Shown here one piece after another: positions 21,081-31,157 of a stretch of DNA of 64,000 bases. A program made the translations under genes and the position numbers. The notes beneath the pieces are model-generated. The model was not told the origin of the DNA and ran no database searches. It saw nothing but the letters and a program-made list of their open reading frames with translations. Every line of letters begins with the position of its first letter. Within the stretch, counting starts at the first letter, position 1. The stretch spans positions 310,001 to 374,000 of the forward strand of contig JAHDSF010000006.1 of assembly GCA_018432935.1 (NCBI GenBank). Reading direction: 5' to 3'. Source of the DNA: Rhodospirillales bacterium (lineage in GTDB: Bacteria > Pseudomonadota > Alphaproteobacteria > Rhodospirillales > Shumkoniaceae).

Positions 21081-21235
21081 GGGGACACTATACTTATGGT
21101 GGACTGCACCCCTCGCCTGAGACACGCAACTCGGGGAGTTCGGGGGACACTATACTTAATTGCATGTGCCGGGTTGCGAGCAACAATTTGCAATTAAGTA
21201 TAGTGTCCCCCGAACTACCCAAGTATAGTGTCCCC
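21081..21235. repeat. REP-like palindromic cluster, locus A (ndk/purN intergenic)
   Basis: Four copies of the core GGGGACACTATACTTA occur here: forward at 21081-21096 and 21143-21161, reverse at 21192-21210 and 21221-21235. The two inner copies are the centre of a 27-base perfect inverted repeat (arms 21138-21164 and 21189-21215, 24-base spacer). The same core occurs at 49810-49906 and beside the RAYT gene near 52874. The nested inverted arrangement is typical of BIME-like REP clusters at gene 3' ends. Confidence 0.85.
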
Positions 21236-21248
21236 TGAACTAGGGTTC

Positions 21249-21886
21249 TCACAGCGGCGGGTTGACCAGGGCGCCGGTGCAGGGGCGGGCGCCGGCGACG
21301 TGGACGCGGCCGTCGGAAACGCGGATGCGGCCCTCGGCGAACAGGCGGATCGCGTGGGGGTAGATCCTGTGCTCCTGCTCGAGGATGCGGGCGGCGAGGG
21401 CATCGGGGGTGTCGCCGTCGAGCACCGGCACCGCGGCCTGGACGATGATCGGGCCGTCGTCCGTTCCGGAGCGAACGAAGTGCACGGTGCAGCCGGCGAA
21501 CCGGACGCCGGCGGCCAGCGCGCGCTCGTGGGTGTGCAGGCCGGGGAAGGCGGGCAGGAGCGCCGGGTGGATGTTGATGAGCCGGTCATGCCAGCGGCTG
21601 ACGAAGCCTTCCGTCAGGAGCCGCATAAAGCCGGCGAGGCAGACCAGCTGGACCCCCGCCTCGCACAAGACCGCGTCGACCACCGCTTCGAACGACGGCC
21701 GGTCGGCGTAGTCCTTGTGGTTGACGACGGTGCAGGGGATGCCGGCCTTGGCCGCGCGATCCAGCCCGAACACGCCTGGCACGTTCGACAGCACCAGCGC
21801 CACCTCGGCCGGGAAGCCGGGCGCGGCGCAGGCGTCGATGATCGACTGCAGGTTGCTGCCGCGTCCGGAGATGAGGACGCCCAGCC

Positions 21887-21899
<13 letters not shown>
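21249..21899 (-). CDS. purN: Phosphoribosylglycinamide formyltransferase PurN
   Basis: Third step of purine synthesis: transfer of formyl from 10-formyl-THF to GAR. The 216-residue product begins [15 protein letters not shown], with the GAR phosphate loop. The catalytic segment [13 protein letters not shown] and the aspartate in GTDDGPII are present. The ATG at 21899 lies within the last codons of purM (13-base overlap), so the two are probably coupled; a longer in-frame reading would be inside purM. Its stop is 14 bases from the REP cluster. Confidence 0.95.
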
Positions 21900-22951
<1,052 letters not shown>

Positions 22952-23064
22952 CCCTTCCTCCCCGCAAACGACGTGCTAGATTAGATATGAAGCGAGGCCG
23001 GAAGGATAAGCTTTCCGGAGCCGTTTGCAATCACGGAAGAGCGGACAGGGCGAGGGGGTTCGGC

Positions 23065-24162
23065 ATGGCTCGATCGGGCATCCTGGGAGCGGCCTTGTGG
23101 CTGGCGGCCATGGCTTCGCCGGCGCTTGCCCTCGACGTTTTCGACATCAGCGGCGTCCGTGTCGACGTCACCGCCGAGAACGCCGCCGCCGCCCGCACCC
23201 AGGCTCTCGCCGAGGGGCAGCGCAAGGCGTACGAGATGATGCTGAAGCGGCTGACCCTGCGCGCCGACTGGCCGCGCCTGCCTTCGCCCAGCGCGCAGAC
23301 GGTCGAGGCGTTGGTGCGCGACTTCTCGGTGATCGAGGAAAAGACCTCGAGCGTGCGCTACATCGCCGCGCTGGCCTATCGCTTCAAGCCTGGCGAGGTG
23401 AGGGCGCTGCTGATCAACAGCGACATCCCGTTCGCCGAGACCCCGAGCAAGCCGGTGCTCGTCCTTCCGGTGCTCAAGGACGGGTCCAGCTTCCTCCTGT
23501 GGGAAGAGCCCAACCCCTGGCGGGCGGCGTGGGAGCGGCGCCCGTTGGTGATCGGCCTGGTGCCGACGCTGCTGCCGCTGGGCGACCTTGCCGACGTGGC
23601 GGCGATCAGCGCCGACCAGGCGCTGGCCGGGGATGCGGCCCGCTTGCGGGCGCTGGCCCAGCGTTACGGCGCCAGCGATGCCATGGTCGCGTTCGGAACC
23701 CTGACCTCGTCGGGCGGATCGCCGGCGCTGCAGGTGTCGCTGAACCGCTACGGCGATATCCTGGCCTACCCGACCCGGATCTCCGCCTTCAACGCCAACC
23801 CGGGCGAGTCGGTCGAGGACATGATGGCCCGCGTCGCCAACGAGGTGACGCTGCAGATCGAGGACGACTGGAAGAAGGAGAACATCGTCCGCCACGGCGC
23901 CGCATCGCTGCTGCCGGTGGTTGTGCCGCTGAACAGCCTGGCCGAATGGCTGGCGGTAAGAGACCGCCTGGGCGGGGTCGCCCTCGTCGGCGGCATGGAG
24001 GGAATCGTCCTGTCGCGCGACCAGGCGCGCTTGAATCTCCGCTTCAGCGGCACGCTGGACCAGCTCCAGACGGCGATGGCGCAGGCAGACTTGCGGTTGA
24101 GCCGCGGAGAGGGCGATACTTGGCTGATCGTTCCGTCACAGGCTGCGGCCGCGGGCCGCTAG
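23065..24162 (+). CDS. DUF2066 domain-containing secreted protein
   Basis: A 365-residue protein with a signal peptide (cleavage near ALA-L, residue 22) followed by one long DUF2066 region. No enzymatic motif is recognised. It has been found next to the same partner genes in related alphaproteobacteria (established context: purM, a CDP-alcohol transferase, a PerM-type permease and hda). The start at 23065 follows GAGGGGG. The gene is divergent from purM, so the 113 bases between them must hold both promoters. Function unknown; periplasmic location inferred. Confidence 0.82.
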   Translation: MARSGILGAALWLAAMASPALALDVFDISGVRVDVTAENAAAARTQALAEGQRKAYEMMLKRLTLRADWPRLPSPSAQTVEALVRDFSVIEEKTSSVRYIAALAYRFKPGEVRALLINSDIPFAETPSKPVLVLPVLKDGSSFLLWEEPNPWRAAWERRPLVIGLVPTLLPLGDLADVAAISADQALAGDAARLRALAQRYGASDAMVAFGTLTSSGGSPALQVSLNRYGDILAYPTRISAFNANPGESVEDMMARVANEVTLQIEDDWKKENIVRHGAASLLPVVVPLNSLAEWLAVRDRLGGVALVGGMEGIVLSRDQARLNLRFSGTLDQLQTAMAQADLRLSRGEGDTWLIVPSQAAAAGR

Positions 24163-24179
24163 AATCCGGAAGAGCGTCG

Positions 24180-24722
24180 TTGAACCTGCCAAACGCGATC
24201 TCGTTCGGACGTCTGCTCCTCGTGCCGCTGATCGTCTGGCTGCTGCTCGACGGCCATTATGCAGGAGCGTTCTGGACGTTCGTTGCCGCCGGCGTCAGCG
24301 ACGCCGTGGACGGGCTGGTCGCGCGCCGGCTCGGTCTGCGCTCGGTGATCGGGGACTTCCTCGACCCCCTTGCCGACAAGGTGCTTCTCGTCGCCGTTTA
24401 CGTGACCCTGGGCTACCAGGAGCACATCGCCACCTGGCTGGTCATCCTGGTGGTGTTCCGCGACCTCATCATCATCGGTGGCGCCTTTCTGATCCACATC
24501 CTGGCCGGTCCCTTCAAACCGAGCACGCTGTTCGTCAGCAAGGTCAACACGACCGCCCAGATCATCCTGGCCGCCATCGTGCTGAGCGGTCTCGGCCTCG
24601 ACAGCCGCTGGCCGCTGGCCGAGATGGCCTTCACCTACGGGGTGGCGCTCACCACCCTGCTGTCCGGCGGCGCCTACGTCGTCAGGTGGGCCAGGCGGGC
24701 GGAATCCATGGTACAGCGATGA
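24180..24722 (+). CDS. CDP-alcohol phosphatidyltransferase family protein
   Basis: Integral membrane enzyme that joins CDP-diacylglycerol to an alcohol acceptor. The full signature D-x2-DG-x2-AR-x8-G-x3-D-x3-D is present, from DAVDG through GDFLDPLAD (about residues 42-67), so it should be catalytically competent. At 180 residues with about five helices it resembles PgsA, but a second, separate PgsA may exist elsewhere, so the acceptor is uncertain. Translation starts at TTG (24180), giving NLPNAISFGR, with GGAAGAG upstream. Its stop overlaps the next start as ATGA. Confidence 0.87.
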   Translation: MNLPNAISFGRLLLVPLIVWLLLDGHYAGAFWTFVAAGVSDAVDGLVARRLGLRSVIGDFLDPLADKVLLVAVYVTLGYQEHIATWLVILVVFRDLIIIGGAFLIHILAGPFKPSTLFVSKVNTTAQIILAAIVLSGLGLDSRWPLAEMAFTYGVALTTLLSGGAYVVRWARRAESMVQR

Positions 24723-25813
24723 CCAACGAGAAGCGCCTGCTGGTCCTGGCGGCGATCCTGGCGATCGCGGTTTGGCTGCTTTCGGTTTTGTCCGGCATCC
24801 TGATGCCGTTCGTCGCCGGGGCGCTGGTCGCGTACCTGTTCGATCCGGTCGCCGATCGCTTCGAGAAGTGGGGCTGTTCGCGAACGGTGGCGACCACCCT
24901 CGTCACGGCCGGCTTTGTCCTCGCGCTGGTCGCGTTGATCGTGGTTCTGGTGCCGCTCCTTCAGGACCAGATCGCCAAGCTCGTCGACCGCATGCCGCAA
25001 TACGTCGCTGCCCTCAAGGCCGAGGTGCAGCAGGCCGTGGAGCGCTCGGATTCGGAAAGCAGCCGCCAGATCTTCGAGCGGGTGCGCTCGCTGGCCAGCG
25101 AACACATGGGGCAGGCGATCGGCTGGCTCGGCGACGTGCTGAAGCAGATCGTCACCGGCGGCTTCGTCCTGTTCAACGTGCTGTCGCTGGTGGTGATCAC
25201 GCCGCTGGTGGCGTTCTACCTGCTGCTCGACTGGGACCGGATCGTCGCCCAGATCGACAATCTGCTGCCGCGCGACGTCGCGCCTTCGGTGCGGCAGGTG
25301 GTGTCAGACATCGACCGTACGCTGGCCGGGTTCGTGCGCGGCCAGGGGCTGGTCTGCCTGATCCTGGGCGCGCTCTATGCGGTCGGCCTGACCGTCGCCG
25401 GACTCGACTTCGGGCTGGTGGTGGGGCTGATCGCCGGCTTCATCTCGTTCGTCCCGTTCGTCGGCAGCACGGTCGGGCTGGTGCTGGGCGTCGGCATCGC
25501 CTTCTTCCAGTTCGACAGCTGGGTGCGCATCGCCGTGATCGCCGGGGTATTCCTCGTCGGACAGTTCGTGGAAGGCAACTTCCTGACGCCCAGGATCGTC
25601 GGCGGGCGGATCGGGCTGCACCCGGTGTGGGTGATCTTCGCACTGCTGGCGGGCGGCTCGCTGTTCGGCTTCACCGGCGTGCTGCTGGCGGTCCCGGTGG
25701 CCGCCGCGATCGGCGTCTTGATCCGCTTTTGGGCGGCGCGCTACCGGCAGAGCGCGCTCTATCACGGCCGCGCCCCGACGGTCATCCTCAAGAGCGGGGA
25801 CGAGGGCCAGTGA
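24719..25813 (+). CDS. AI-2E family transporter / PerM-like permease
   Basis: Polytopic membrane protein of 364 residues with about eight helices: an N-terminal pair, a soluble coiled segment (about 75-145), then the conserved C-terminal helices with FVPFVGSTVG and GNFLTPRIVGGRIGLHP. Members include the autoinducer exporter TqsA and Na+/H+ antiporters, so the substrate cannot be assigned. The ATG forms a four-base overlap with the preceding stop, and its own stop overlaps the hdaA start as GTGA, indicating one coupled transcription unit. Confidence 0.86.
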   Translation: MTNEKRLLVLAAILAIAVWLLSVLSGILMPFVAGALVAYLFDPVADRFEKWGCSRTVATTLVTAGFVLALVALIVVLVPLLQDQIAKLVDRMPQYVAALKAEVQQAVERSDSESSRQIFERVRSLASEHMGQAIGWLGDVLKQIVTGGFVLFNVLSLVVITPLVAFYLLLDWDRIVAQIDNLLPRDVAPSVRQVVSDIDRTLAGFVRGQGLVCLILGALYAVGLTVAGLDFGLVVGLIAGFISFVPFVGSTVGLVLGVGIAFFQFDSWVRIAVIAGVFLVGQFVEGNFLTPRIVGGRIGLHPVWVIFALLAGGSLFGFTGVLLAVPVAAAIGVLIRFWAARYRQSALYHGRAPTVILKSGDEGQ

Positions 25814-26487
25814 CGCTGCCGCGCCAGCTGACCCTTGCCTTCGAGCATTCTCCGTCGCTGGTCGGCGAGGATTTCCTCGTCGCCCCGTGCAACGCGGAGG
25901 CGGCCGGATGGATCGAGCGGTGGCCCGATTGGCCGCTCGCCACCCTCGTCATCCACGGGCCGGAGGCCTGCGGCAAGACGCATCTGGCGGAAATCTTTCT
26001 CGCCCTGACGAAAGGCCGGCTGGCCGCCGCCGCGGACCTCGACCGCCTCGACCCCCTGGCCTTGGCGGCCGGTGCCTCCGCCGTGGTCGTCGAGCGGGCG
26101 GGAGCGGAGCTGACGGCGTCCGCCGAACAGGCGTTCTTCCACCTCCTCAATGCCGCCCGGGAAGCCGGAGCCACGGTGCTGATCACGGCCCGCGAGCCGG
26201 TGGCGCGGTGGCCGGTGCGGCTGCCCGACTTGCGCTCGCGCCTGCTGGCCGCCGCCGCGGTTGCGATCGGCGCCCCCGACGACGCGTTGCTGGGCGCCGT
26301 GCTGGTCAAGCAATTCCGCGACCGCCAGATCGCCATCGATGGTTCGGTGGTGACCTACGTGCTGCCCCGCCTCGAGCGTTCGTTCGCGGCAGTCCGCGAC
26401 TTCGTCGCCAGCGCCGACCACGTCGCCCTGGTCGAGAACCGCGCCATCACGGTGCGGCTCGCACGTGAGCTGCTGGAGGGCGGCTGA
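25810..26487 (+). CDS. hdaA: DnaA-related replication regulator HdaA
   Basis: DnaA-like AAA+ protein that, with the sliding clamp, promotes hydrolysis of DnaA-bound ATP and prevents re-initiation. The 225-residue product starts at GTG. A clamp-binding-like QLTLAF segment lies at residues 5-10, and Walker A is GPEACGKTHL (about 50-59). The Walker B region reads VVVERAG, with Arg where an acidic residue usually follows the first. It lacks the DNA-binding domain IV of DnaA. The four-base overlap with the permease gene is a conserved arrangement in alphaproteobacteria. Confidence 0.88.
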   Translation: MTLPRQLTLAFEHSPSLVGEDFLVAPCNAEAAGWIERWPDWPLATLVIHGPEACGKTHLAEIFLALTKGRLAAAADLDRLDPLALAAGASAVVVERAGAELTASAEQAFFHLLNAAREAGATVLITAREPVARWPVRLPDLRSRLLAAAAVAIGAPDDALLGAVLVKQFRDRQIAIDGSVVTYVLPRLERSFAAVRDFVASADHVALVENRAITVRLARELLEGG

Positions 26488-26547
26488 GAACGCGAAGCCT
26501 TTGACGTGACCTCACGGTGAAGCTGTGGAACCATGAGGGCCCCCGGC

Positions 26548-26582
26548 CGACCTCATCCTTCGACAAGCTCAGGATGAGGTCG
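26548..26582. repeat. Dispersed palindromic repeat downstream of hdaA
   Basis: Perfect 12-base inverted repeat (arms CGACCTCATCCT and complement) around an 11-base loop containing TCGACAAGCTC. Hairpins of this CCTCATCC...GGATGAGG type are widespread extragenic elements in alphaproteobacterial genomes. It lies between convergent hdaA and the SixA-like gene, where it could help end both transcripts. Confidence 0.6.
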
Positions 26583-26602
26583 AGGATCGGGTCACTAACG
26601 CG

Positions 26603-27166
26603 TCAAACGGGGCCCGGATCCACGGATCGCATGGAAGACCCGGTCTTCTCAGCCGGAAGGTCTCGCGGACGTACGAACGCCTCAAGAAGGCCGCTCCTCT
26701 TCTGCAGCGCGCCCCAGGAGGGGACCTCGCAGCGGAACACCGCCAGCGCCGCGGTCGGGAACTTGGCGGCCATCAGGCGGCGGGCCTCGGCGTCGCCGTC
26801 GTCGGCCAGGGAACCGGCCAGTCGCTCGACGGCGGGGTTGTGGCCGATCAGGAGGAGCGAGGCGGCCGCGTCGTCGGCGGCCTGGAGGCGGCGGAGCAGG
26901 GCCTTCGAGGTGGCTTCGTAGAGGCTCGGCTCGAACAGGACCGGCAACGTTGCGCCATGCGCGGCCTGCAGGTGCTCGTACGTACCGCGCGCCCGCGCGG
27001 CGGCCGAGCACAGCACGAGGTCGGGCACCCAGCCGGACGCCGCCATGTGGCTGCCCATGGCCTGCGCTGCTGCACGTCCCCGGTCGGCCAGCGGCCGGTC
27101 GAAATCGTCAAGCGAGGGATCATCCCAGCTCGACTTGCCATGGCGGAGGAGGAAGAGGCGCCGCAT
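26603..27166 (-). CDS. SixA-like histidine phosphatase
   Basis: Histidine phosphatase superfamily protein of 187 residues. The catalytic RHG motif is at residues 8-10 (LLRHGKSSW) and the second catalytic histidine is in LLIGHNPAVE (near 109). It is close to the E. coli phosphohistidine phosphatase SixA in size and pattern. It lies 59 bases downstream of ppk1, whose product works through a phosphohistidine, so a role near polyphosphate or phosphorelay metabolism is plausible but not shown. The last 20 or so residues look unconserved. Confidence 0.85.
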   Translation of the reverse strand: MRRLFLLRHGKSSWDDPSLDDFDRPLADRGRAAAQAMGSHMAASGWVPDLVLCSAAARARGTYEHLQAAHGATLPVLFEPSLYEATSKALLRRLQAADDAAASLLLIGHNPAVERLAGSLADDGDAEARRLMAAKFPTAALAVFRCEVPSWGALQKRSGLLEAFVRPRDLPAEKTGSSMRSVDPGPV

Positions 27167-27225
27167 GGTCTCCCGCTTCGTCTGCTATGGATCTCTCTCT
27201 CCCGCCCGGCGGAGAGAGCCTTGTC

Positions 27226-29475
27226 TCATTGCGAGGAGGGCCGCCGGGCGATCGCCTTCAGACGACGCTTGCGCATCCGGCGTGCCTCCTTGAGGCGCTC
27301 ATCGGCAAGCAGGATCAGGAATTCCTGGGAGCCGATCTCCTCGCCGGGATTCCGCGGCTTGCGTTGCACGTAGGTGTTGTCGGTCTGCATTTCCCAGCCG
27401 TTGCGGCGGTCGTTGATCTGGAGGTCGAGGACGCGGCGGAGGTATTCGCGCGCCTCCGTCGGTTCGACCGGGATCAGCACCTCGACCCGGTTCTGCAGGT
27501 TGCGCCTCATCAGGTCGGCCGAGCCGATGTAGAACTCCTCGTCGCCGCCGTTGCGGAAATAGTAGATCCGCCCGTGCTCGAGGAAGCGGCCGACGATGCT
27601 GACCACCGAAATGTTCTCGGAAAGCCCGGGAATGCCGGGCCGCAGTCGGCAGGAGTCGCGCACGACCAGTTCGCATTTTACGCCGGCCTGGGAGGCGGCG
27701 TAGAGGGCGTCGACGATTTCCTTATCCTCGAGGGCGTTGGTCTTGAGCCGGATCAGCCCGGGCGAGCCCTCGGCCTGCAGCCGAATCTCGCGCGCGATCT
27801 TTTCCAGCAGCGCCGGCTTCATCGAGTTGGGCGCCGCCAGGATCTTGCGGTACTCGCGGGCCGGCTTGCAGCCGCTGGTCAGGTAGTTGAACAGCTCCGT
27901 CAGATCGTGGCCGACGTCGGGGTCGCAGGTCAGGACCCCGAAATCCGCGTAGATGCGGGCCGTCCCGGCGTGATAGTTGCCGGTCGCGACGTGGGCGTAG
28001 CGGCGCAGTCCGTCGTAGTCGCGCCGCACCACCAGCGCCGTCTTCGAATGGGTCTTGAGCCCCAGCACGCCATAGGTGATGTGAATGCCGGCCTCCTCCA
28101 GCCGGCTCGCCCAGCCGATATTGGCGGCCTCGTCGAAACGCGCCTTCAGCTCGATCACCACTGCCACCTGCTTGCCGTTGATGGCGGCGTCGACGAGGTA
28201 GTCGATGATGCGCGTCCCTGCCGAGGTCCGGTAAAGGGTGATCTTGATGGCCAGGACCTTGGGGTCCTCGCTCGCCTCCTTGACGAACCGTTCGACCGAG
28301 GTGGTGAAGGACTCGTAGGGGTGGTGAAGCAGGATCGGGCCGCTTTCCCGGATGATGTGGAAGATGTTCTCGTTCTCCGGGAGGTGCACGTTGTCGATCG
28401 GCTGGTGGGGCGGATCGCGCAGGTCGGGGATGTCGAGGCCGGCCAGCTCGAACAGGTCGCGCTTGCCGATCATGTCGTCGATGACGAACACGTCCTCCTT
28501 TTCGTCGAGGCCGAGTTCGGCCGCCAGCATGCCCTTGTGGACCGCCGACATCGACGAGCCGCACTGCAGCCGCACGATCGGCGCGAACTTGCGGTCGCGG
28601 AGCTCGGATTCGATCATTTCCAGAAGATCGTCGGCCCGCTCCTCGTCGCGCTCGGTGTTGGAGTTGCGGGTGACGCGGAACAGCTCGCACGACTTCACCT
28701 CCATGTCGGGGAACAGGAGGTCGAGGTTGTTGGCGATGATCTCTTCCAGCGGCACGAAGTGATTGCGCGAGCCCACCCGCAGGAAGCGCGACACGTTGTT
28801 GCCGACCGGAACCTTGACCCGCGCCAGCATCGGCGAATGGCGGTCGATGTCCTCCAGCGTCACCAGCAGGTTCAGAGACAGATTCGATATGAACGGGAAC
28901 GGATGCGCGGGGTCCATCGCCAGCGGAGTGACCAGCGGGAAGATGTTCTTGAGATAGTACTCCCGCAGCGCCGCGCGGTCGCGGCGGGCCAGATCGGAAT
29001 ACTTGAAGATCCGCACGTCGTGCTCGCGCAGGCTTTCAACCAGAACGTTGAAGATGCGGCGCTTCTCGTCTTCGAGATCGCGAATGATCGCGCTGGCCTC
29101 GGCAAGCTGCTGTTGCGGGGTGCGGCCGTCGACCGTGCGCTTGACGACCCCTGCGCCAGCCTGCTGCTTCAGACCGCCGATCCGCTTCATGAAGAATTCG
29201 TCGAGGTTGGAGCTGACGATGGCGAGGAACTTCACCCGCTCCAGGAGCGGCACGCGGCTGTCCTTAGCCTCGTTGAGGACGCGCCAATTGAAGGCCAGCC
29301 AGGTCAGCTCGCGGTTGAGGTAAAGATCCCCCTGCGACAGCGGGGAACCCAACGCCGCCCGAGGTCGCGCTTGACGCTTGGGCTTCACCTTGGCTGCCGC
29401 GCACTGGCCCCCCTCGGCGGTGTCCTTCATCTCGGCCTTGAGGTTCTCCTGATCCTGCTCGGTGACCGAACTCAT
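27226..29475 (-). CDS. ppk1: Polyphosphate kinase 1
   Basis: Reversible synthesis of inorganic polyphosphate from ATP. At 749 residues it has the N domain beginning at YLNRELTWLAFNWRVL (after a variable, basic 50-residue extension), the head domain and two catalytic PLD-like domains. The autophosphorylated histidine is H476 in GLKTHSKTAL, and the second conserved histidine is in FLEHGRIYYF. The ATG overlaps the stop of the upstream Pap gene by four bases, so synthesis and use of polyphosphate are coupled in one transcript. Confidence 0.96.
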   Translation of the reverse strand: MSSVTEQDQENLKAEMKDTAEGGQCAAAKVKPKRQARPRAALGSPLSQGDLYLNRELTWLAFNWRVLNEAKDSRVPLLERVKFLAIVSSNLDEFFMKRIGGLKQQAGAGVVKRTVDGRTPQQQLAEASAIIRDLEDEKRRIFNVLVESLREHDVRIFKYSDLARRDRAALREYYLKNIFPLVTPLAMDPAHPFPFISNLSLNLLVTLEDIDRHSPMLARVKVPVGNNVSRFLRVGSRNHFVPLEEIIANNLDLLFPDMEVKSCELFRVTRNSNTERDEERADDLLEMIESELRDRKFAPIVRLQCGSSMSAVHKGMLAAELGLDEKEDVFVIDDMIGKRDLFELAGLDIPDLRDPPHQPIDNVHLPENENIFHIIRESGPILLHHPYESFTTSVERFVKEASEDPKVLAIKITLYRTSAGTRIIDYLVDAAINGKQVAVVIELKARFDEAANIGWASRLEEAGIHITYGVLGLKTHSKTALVVRRDYDGLRRYAHVATGNYHAGTARIYADFGVLTCDPDVGHDLTELFNYLTSGCKPAREYRKILAAPNSMKPALLEKIAREIRLQAEGSPGLIRLKTNALEDKEIVDALYAASQAGVKCELVVRDSCRLRPGIPGLSENISVVSIVGRFLEHGRIYYFRNGGDEEFYIGSADLMRRNLQNRVEVLIPVEPTEAREYLRRVLDLQINDRRNGWEMQTDNTYVQRKPRNPGEEIGSQEFLILLADERLKEARRMRKRRLKAIARRPSSQ

Positions 29476-31088
29476 CCAATCCTCGCTACGACATCGCGTA
29501 CCACTTCGGGCCGGCGGCCCGTTTCGCTCTTCGCGATGGCCTGTTCCAGCTTGTCACAGAAGGTATCGATGACCTTCAAACGGGCGAACCTTTTGTCGTT
29601 GCCTTCGACCAAGGTCCAGGGGGCGATCTGCGTGCTGGTTCTCGCTACCGTATCGTTCACCGCGAGCTCGTAGAGGTCCCACTTCTCCCGATTCCGCCAA
29701 TCCTCTTCCGTAAGCTTCCATCGTTTATATGGGATTTTCTGGCGATCTTTGAAACGTCTCAGCTGCTCGTCCTTGGTCACGTGCATCCAGAACTTGACCA
29801 GCACGATCCCATGGTTGACCAGCTGCTTTTCAAAATCGTTAATTTCGGCGTACGCCCGTTGCCATTCCGCATCGGTGGCGAAGCCCTCGACCCGCTCCAC
29901 GAGCACGCGGCCGTACCAGCTGCGGTCGAACACCAGGACCCGCCCGGCCCGCTGCAGATGGCGCCAGAAGCGCCAAAGGTAGTGGTGGACCTTCTCCTCG
30001 TCGGTGGGCGCCGCCATTGGGATCACCGTATACGTGCGGGCGTCGAGAGCCGAGGTCAGGCGCCGGATCGCGCCGCCTTTGCCGCTGGCGTCCCAGCCTT
30101 CGAACACCAGGATCGACGAGATGCCCCGATCCCGTGCCTGCCGGGAGAGGCCGTTCAGGCGGCCCTGGCGTGCCTCCAGGTCCTTCTCGAAATCCCTGCC
30201 GTCGTAGGCCAAGCCCATGTCGAGCCCGCTCAGCACCGTCAATCCCGGCGTCAGCGCATGGGCGACGTCGACGGGCGGAGCCGGCGCGGCCGCGGCTTTC
30301 GCTTTGGCCTTCTTCTTGCGCTTCTCCGGCGGGACCGGCTTGGCGGCGGTCTGCCCTGCCAGGCGTTTGGCCGCGTCCATCTGGTCGAGGCGCTTTTCGA
30401 TCGCCTCGGCGAGAATGAGCCCGACCGTGAGGCTGCGGTAACGCTCGTCCCAGCCCTCGACGATGTGCCACGGTGCCCGCGCAGTGTTGGTGCGCATGAT
30501 CGTCCGTTCCGCGGCGGTGACGAAGCGGTCGTACATCCGCCAGTGCTCCCAGTCGTCGGGCGTCACCCGCCACGACGTCAGCGGATCGGACTCCAGGCGC
30601 TTGAACCGATCGTACTGGGCCTGCTTGCCCAGATGCATCCAGAACTTGATGATGAGGGCGCCATCGTCCTCGAGCATGTTCTCGAAGGCGCCGACCGCGC
30701 CGAGACGCTCGTCGAACTCGGCATCGCTCGAGCGTCCGCACACGTGGTCGAGGACCGGCTGCGAATACCACGAGCGCAGGAACACCCCGATCAGTCCGTG
30801 CCGCGGCAGGTCGCGCCAGTAGCGCCAGTACTCGGGCCGCTCCCTCTCCTCGTCCGAGGGATGCTCGTAGGCGCGGGTCTGGATCCAGCGCGGGTCCATC
30901 CATTCGTTGAGCAGGTTCACGGTCTCGCCCTTGCCGGCGCCATCGACCCCGGCGAATACGACGATGACCGGAAAGTCGGCCCAGCGCAGGCGCTGCTGGA
31001 CGCCGATCAGGCGCAGGCGGAGCGCCGGGAACTCCTTGGCGTAGACCGTCTTGGAAACCTTGCGTCCGAGTTCCGCCGTTCTGAACAT
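29472..31088 (-). CDS. pap: Two-domain PPK2 family protein (polyphosphate:AMP phosphotransferase, Pap)
   Basis: Transfers phosphate from polyphosphate to nucleotides; the two-domain class is best known for AMP to ADP. The 538-residue protein has tandem PPK2 domains. The N-terminal one has Walker A GVDGAGKGE and the segment FLRSWYS where the Walker B aspartate is replaced. The C-terminal one has Walker A GWDASGKGG and intact FDRSWYG. A Lys/Ala-rich linker (about 255-275) joins them. The start at 31088 gives the usual MFRTAELGRKV and is preceded by GGAGAA; the in-frame ATGs upstream have no such site. Confidence 0.92.
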   Translation of the reverse strand: MFRTAELGRKVSKTVYAKEFPALRLRLIGVQQRLRWADFPVIVVFAGVDGAGKGETVNLLNEWMDPRWIQTRAYEHPSDEERERPEYWRYWRDLPRHGLIGVFLRSWYSQPVLDHVCGRSSDAEFDERLGAVGAFENMLEDDGALIIKFWMHLGKQAQYDRFKRLESDPLTSWRVTPDDWEHWRMYDRFVTAAERTIMRTNTARAPWHIVEGWDERYRSLTVGLILAEAIEKRLDQMDAAKRLAGQTAAKPVPPEKRKKKAKAKAAAAPAPPVDVAHALTPGLTVLSGLDMGLAYDGRDFEKDLEARQGRLNGLSRQARDRGISSILVFEGWDASGKGGAIRRLTSALDARTYTVIPMAAPTDEEKVHHYLWRFWRHLQRAGRVLVFDRSWYGRVLVERVEGFATDAEWQRAYAEINDFEKQLVNHGIVLVKFWMHVTKDEQLRRFKDRQKIPYKRWKLTEEDWRNREKWDLYELAVNDTVARTSTQIAPWTLVEGNDKRFARLKVIDTFCDKLEQAIAKSETGRRPEVVRDVVARIG

Positions 31089-31157
31089 CGCGTTCTCCGC
31101 ACTGGGCGACCGTCGCGGCCGACCCTTCCCTGTCATCAAGCCGAAAGTCGCGGCGTT

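Noticed and set aside
21081-21235. CRISPR array or attachment site at the ndk/purN repeat cluster
   Set aside because: Copies are in inverted orientation, unevenly spaced, few in number and share sequence with the RAYT flanks; no cas or integrase gene is near.
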